Made by a program: the position numbers and the translations under genes
Notes under the pieces: model-generated
What the model saw: only the letters and a program-made list of their open reading frames with translations
Database searches by the model: none
Told to the model about the DNA's origin: nothing
Assembly: GCA_029778515.1 (NCBI GenBank)
Contig: JAKOQD010000151.1
Span: forward strand, 1 to 14,584
Length of the DNA: 14,584 bases
Origin: Actinomycetes bacterium
GTDB taxonomy: Bacteria; Actinomycetota; Actinomycetes; Propionibacteriales; Propionibacteriaceae
Reading direction: 5' to 3'
In this document: one piece after another, positions 12,707 through 14,584 of the stretch
Numbering within the stretch: the first letter of the stretch is position 1
Layout of the letters: every line of letters begins with the position of its first letter

Positions 12707-14584
12707 TCAGTGGAAGTCGCGGGATTTGTGCGGCACCAGGACGGGCAGGTCTTCCAGCTGGTCGGCCAGCAGGTTGACCACGCCTTCGGGTGAGCGCTCC
12801 AGTTTGCCGCGAACCACCAGCGCGCGGGCCGAGCGCGCCACCCGGCGGTAGCGACCCCAGACGCCGACGGAACAGACCACGTTGAGCAGACCGAACTCGT
12901 CCTCGATGCTGACGAAGGTGATGCCGGACGCCGTTCCCGGCCGCTGCCGGTGCGTGACCAGCCCTCCCACCTGCACCCGGCGTCCCGGCTCAGCTGTGGC
13001 CAGCTCGGCAGTGCTGAGCACCCCGCGCGCGCTCAGTTCAGCGCGCAATTGCCCGATCGGGTGGTCGGTCGTACTCACCCCGGTCGCCCACAGGTCGTCG
13101 GCCAGCACCTCGGTCGGGGTCGGTTCGCCGAACAGCGGTGGTTGGGTCTCCACCAGCGTCCCGGGTAGCGAATCGGGCTGGTCCAGCGCGGCACTACCAG
13201 CCAGCCACAACGCCTGCCGCCGGGTCAGGCCCAGGCTGGCGAACGTATCGGCCGCGGCCAGCGCCTCCAATTGCTCGACCGCCAACCCGGTGCGTCGGAC
13301 CAGGTCCGGCATCGAGGTGTAGGCACCGTGCACCTCCCTTTCAGTGACGATCCGGGTGGCCACGTCCTTGCCGATTCCCCGTACCTCGGCCAGGCCGAGC
13401 CGCACCGCGAAATTGGTGTCCCGGCGATGGGATACGGACTCGTCCGGCGCTGTGGGGTCGAACTCGCCGACCGGTGGCTGCTCCGGGTTCAGGCAGCTGG
13501 TTAGGCCAGTGGACGGGGTCTCGACAGGCTCGACCAGCCGAACACCGGAGAGTGGCTCGACCAGCCGAACACCGGAGAGTGGCTCCAGGCCGGCGTCCAC
13601 GCCGGAGCGGGCCAGGTCGGGACGCAACACCTGGACGCCGTGGCGGCGCGCGTCCGAGGTCAGGGTGGACGCGGAATAGAAACCCATCGGCTGGGCGCGC
13701 AGCAACCCGGCGAGGAATGCCGCCGGGTAGTGCAGCTTGATCCAGCTGGACGCATAGACCAGCAGGGCGAAACTGAGCGAATGCGACTCGGCGAAACCGA
13801 AGTTCGCGAAGGCCTGAATCTGCGCGTAGATTTGGTCGGCGGCCTTGCCGGTCAGCCCGTTGCGAGCCATCCCCGCGTAGAGCTTCGCCTTCAACGACTC
13901 GATCCGCTCCACCCCGCGCTTGGAACCCATCGCCCGGCGCAGCAGGTCGGCATCCTCACCGGAGCACTCCCCTACCGCCATCGCCATCTGCATCAGCTGC
14001 TCCTGGAAGACCGGCACCCCCAGCGTGCGGGCCAACACCGGTTCGAGCAGCGGGTGAGGGTAGGTGACCGGCTCGCGGCCCAGCTTCCGACGGACGAACG
14101 GATGCACCGCCCCGCCCTGGATCGGCCCTGGCCGGATCAGCGCGATCTGAATCACCAGGTCGTAGAACCGCCTGGGCTGCAGCCTGGGCAGCAGGCCCAT
14201 CTGCGCGCGCGACTCCACCTGGAACACTCCGATCGAATCGGCCCGGCAGAGCATGTCGTAGACGCCCGGCTCCTCCTTGGGAATGGTCGCCAGCTCCCAG
14301 GCCTCACCGGTCGCGTCGCGGATCAGGTTGAAGCAGTGCTGAATGGCGGCCAGCATGCCCAGCCCGAGCAGGTCGAATTTCACCAGGCCCATCCAGGCGG
14401 CATCGTCCTTGTCCCACTGGATCACCGTCCGCTTTTCCATGCGGGCGTGCTCGATCGGCACCACCTCACCCACCGGACGCTCGGTGAGCACCATCCCTCC
14501 GGAATGGATGCCCAGGTGCCTAGGTGCCCCCATCAGCTGCTGGGCGAGCTCGAACACCGGCTCCGGCAGTTCGCGATTGGTTGC
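12707..14584 (-). CDS. dnaE2: Error-prone DNA polymerase DnaE2 (ImuC), C-terminal part; start off window
   Basis: The visible 625 residues are about 58% of a typical ~1,070-residue DnaE2, the translesion polymerase of the SOS mutasome acting with ImuA'/ImuB. The piece enters in the palm at HLGIHSGGMVL and contains GLVKFDLLGLGML, where the Asp codon at 14372-14374 is the third catalytic aspartate of C-family palms. Next come the fingers (GVFQVESRAQMG, RPGPIQGGAVHPF, VFQEQLMQMAMAVGECSG, AMGSKRG, FANFGFAESHS), then helix-hairpin-helix sequence (GLAEVRGIGKDVA). A C-terminal OB-fold (VQVGGLVTHRQRP...VVCSVGVWGRYRR) follows, and the chain ends PHKSRDFH. The N-terminal PHP domain and the other two catalytic Asp residues lie outside. 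DnaE2 rather than DnaE1 is indicated by PRRFYDLVIQIALIRPGPIQGG and the short C-terminus. A duplicated 9-residue unit interrupts a variable region (13527-13580). In related bacteria transcription is DNA-damage induced, but the promoter is off window. Confidence 0.93.
   Translation of the reverse strand, partial: ATNRELPEPVFELAQQLMGAPRHLGIHSGGMVLTERPVGEVVPIEHARMEKRTVIQWDKDDAAWMGLVKFDLLGLGMLAAIQHCFNLIRDATGEAWELATIPKEEPGVYDMLCRADSIGVFQVESRAQMGLLPRLQPRRFYDLVIQIALIRPGPIQGGAVHPFVRRKLGREPVTYPHPLLEPVLARTLGVPVFQEQLMQMAMAVGECSGEDADLLRRAMGSKRGVERIESLKAKLYAGMARNGLTGKAADQIYAQIQAFANFGFAESHSLSFALLVYASSWIKLHYPAAFLAGLLRAQPMGFYSASTLTSDARRHGVQVLRPDLARSGVDAGLEPLSGVRLVEPLSGVRLVEPVETPSTGLTSCLNPEQPPVGEFDPTAPDESVSHRRDTNFAVRLGLAEVRGIGKDVATRIVTEREVHGAYTSMPDLVRRTGLAVEQLEALAAADTFASLGLTRRQALWLAGSAALDQPDSLPGTLVETQPPLFGEPTPTEVLADDLWATGVSTTDHPIGQLRAELSARGVLSTAELATAEPGRRVQVGGLVTHRQRPGTASGITFVSIEDEFGLLNVVCSVGVWGRYRRVARSARALVVRGKLERSPEGVVNLLADQLEDLPVLVPHKSRDFH
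13527..13580. repeat. 27-bp in-frame tandem duplication inside dnaE2
   Basis: Two identical 27-bp units (13527-13553 and 13554-13580) plus the first bases of a third (GGCTC, 13581-13585) lie head to tail. In dnaE2 they encode two copies of EPLSGVRLV, keeping frame. The left unit abuts GGTCTCGACAGGCTCGACCA (13517-13536), an imperfect palindrome that I recognise as resembling a dispersed repeat frequent in actinobacterial genomes. Confidence 0.85.

Noticed and set aside
1..14584. CRISPR array, tRNA, rRNA, prophage or transposase
   Set aside because: I saw no regularly spaced repeats, cloverleaf with acceptor/T-loop signature, rRNA core sequence or transposase motif. The only tandem repeat is the two-copy unit in dnaE2.

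Overview
The window is high-GC, densely coding DNA. It has GTG and TTG starts, 4-base stop/start overlaps and promoters that look leaderless. Several genes are typical of high-GC Actinomycetota: a DUF222/13E12-type HNH protein, a large ~1,570-residue NAD-glutamate dehydrogenase, a DUF2505 protein, a HisC2/Pat-like aminotransferase and DnaE2. Propionibacteriales or a related order is a reasonable guess, but no rRNA or ribosomal protein gene is present to confirm it. No gap between genes exceeds about 115 bases, and I found no tRNA, rRNA, CRISPR array or complete insertion sequence.

Left part (1-3786): a DUF2332 gene runs off the left edge on the minus strand. Divergent from it is a plus-strand pair, a class-I/II fold aminotransferase (HisC2/Pat type) overlapping a YitT-like membrane protein by GTGA. 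A DUF222-HNH nuclease of the 13E12 repeat family follows and is probably a mobile or multicopy gene.

Middle part (3841-10081): a minus-strand pair, a very large NAD-glutamate dehydrogenase (TTG start behind a strong AAAGGAG site) and a translationally coupled (ATGA) aminoglycoside-phosphotransferase-like kinase. A bulged hairpin separates this pair from the convergent HNH gene. A DUF2505 gene diverges from gdh across only 49 bases.

Right part (10118-14584): a tryptophanase/tyrosine phenol-lyase family PLP enzyme, a DUF2200 protein, and a small RHH-antitoxin/Doc-type toxin pair. The left end of this pair carries a near-perfect operator palindrome overlapping a leaderless promoter. Convergent with them is the C-terminal ~60% of the error-prone polymerase DnaE2, which carries a 27-bp in-frame tandem duplication next to a motif that looks like a dispersed actinobacterial repeat.

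The central metabolic theme is amino-acid nitrogen: an aminotransferase, a glutamate dehydrogenase and an amino-acid beta-eliminating lyase. They lie in separate transcription units, so no single pathway operon is claimed. The most interesting points are the altered active site of the tryptophanase-like enzyme, the Doc-like toxin that has lost its Fic-motif histidine, the recurring TATC-N8-ATG promoter/start arrangement, and the repeat insertion in dnaE2.
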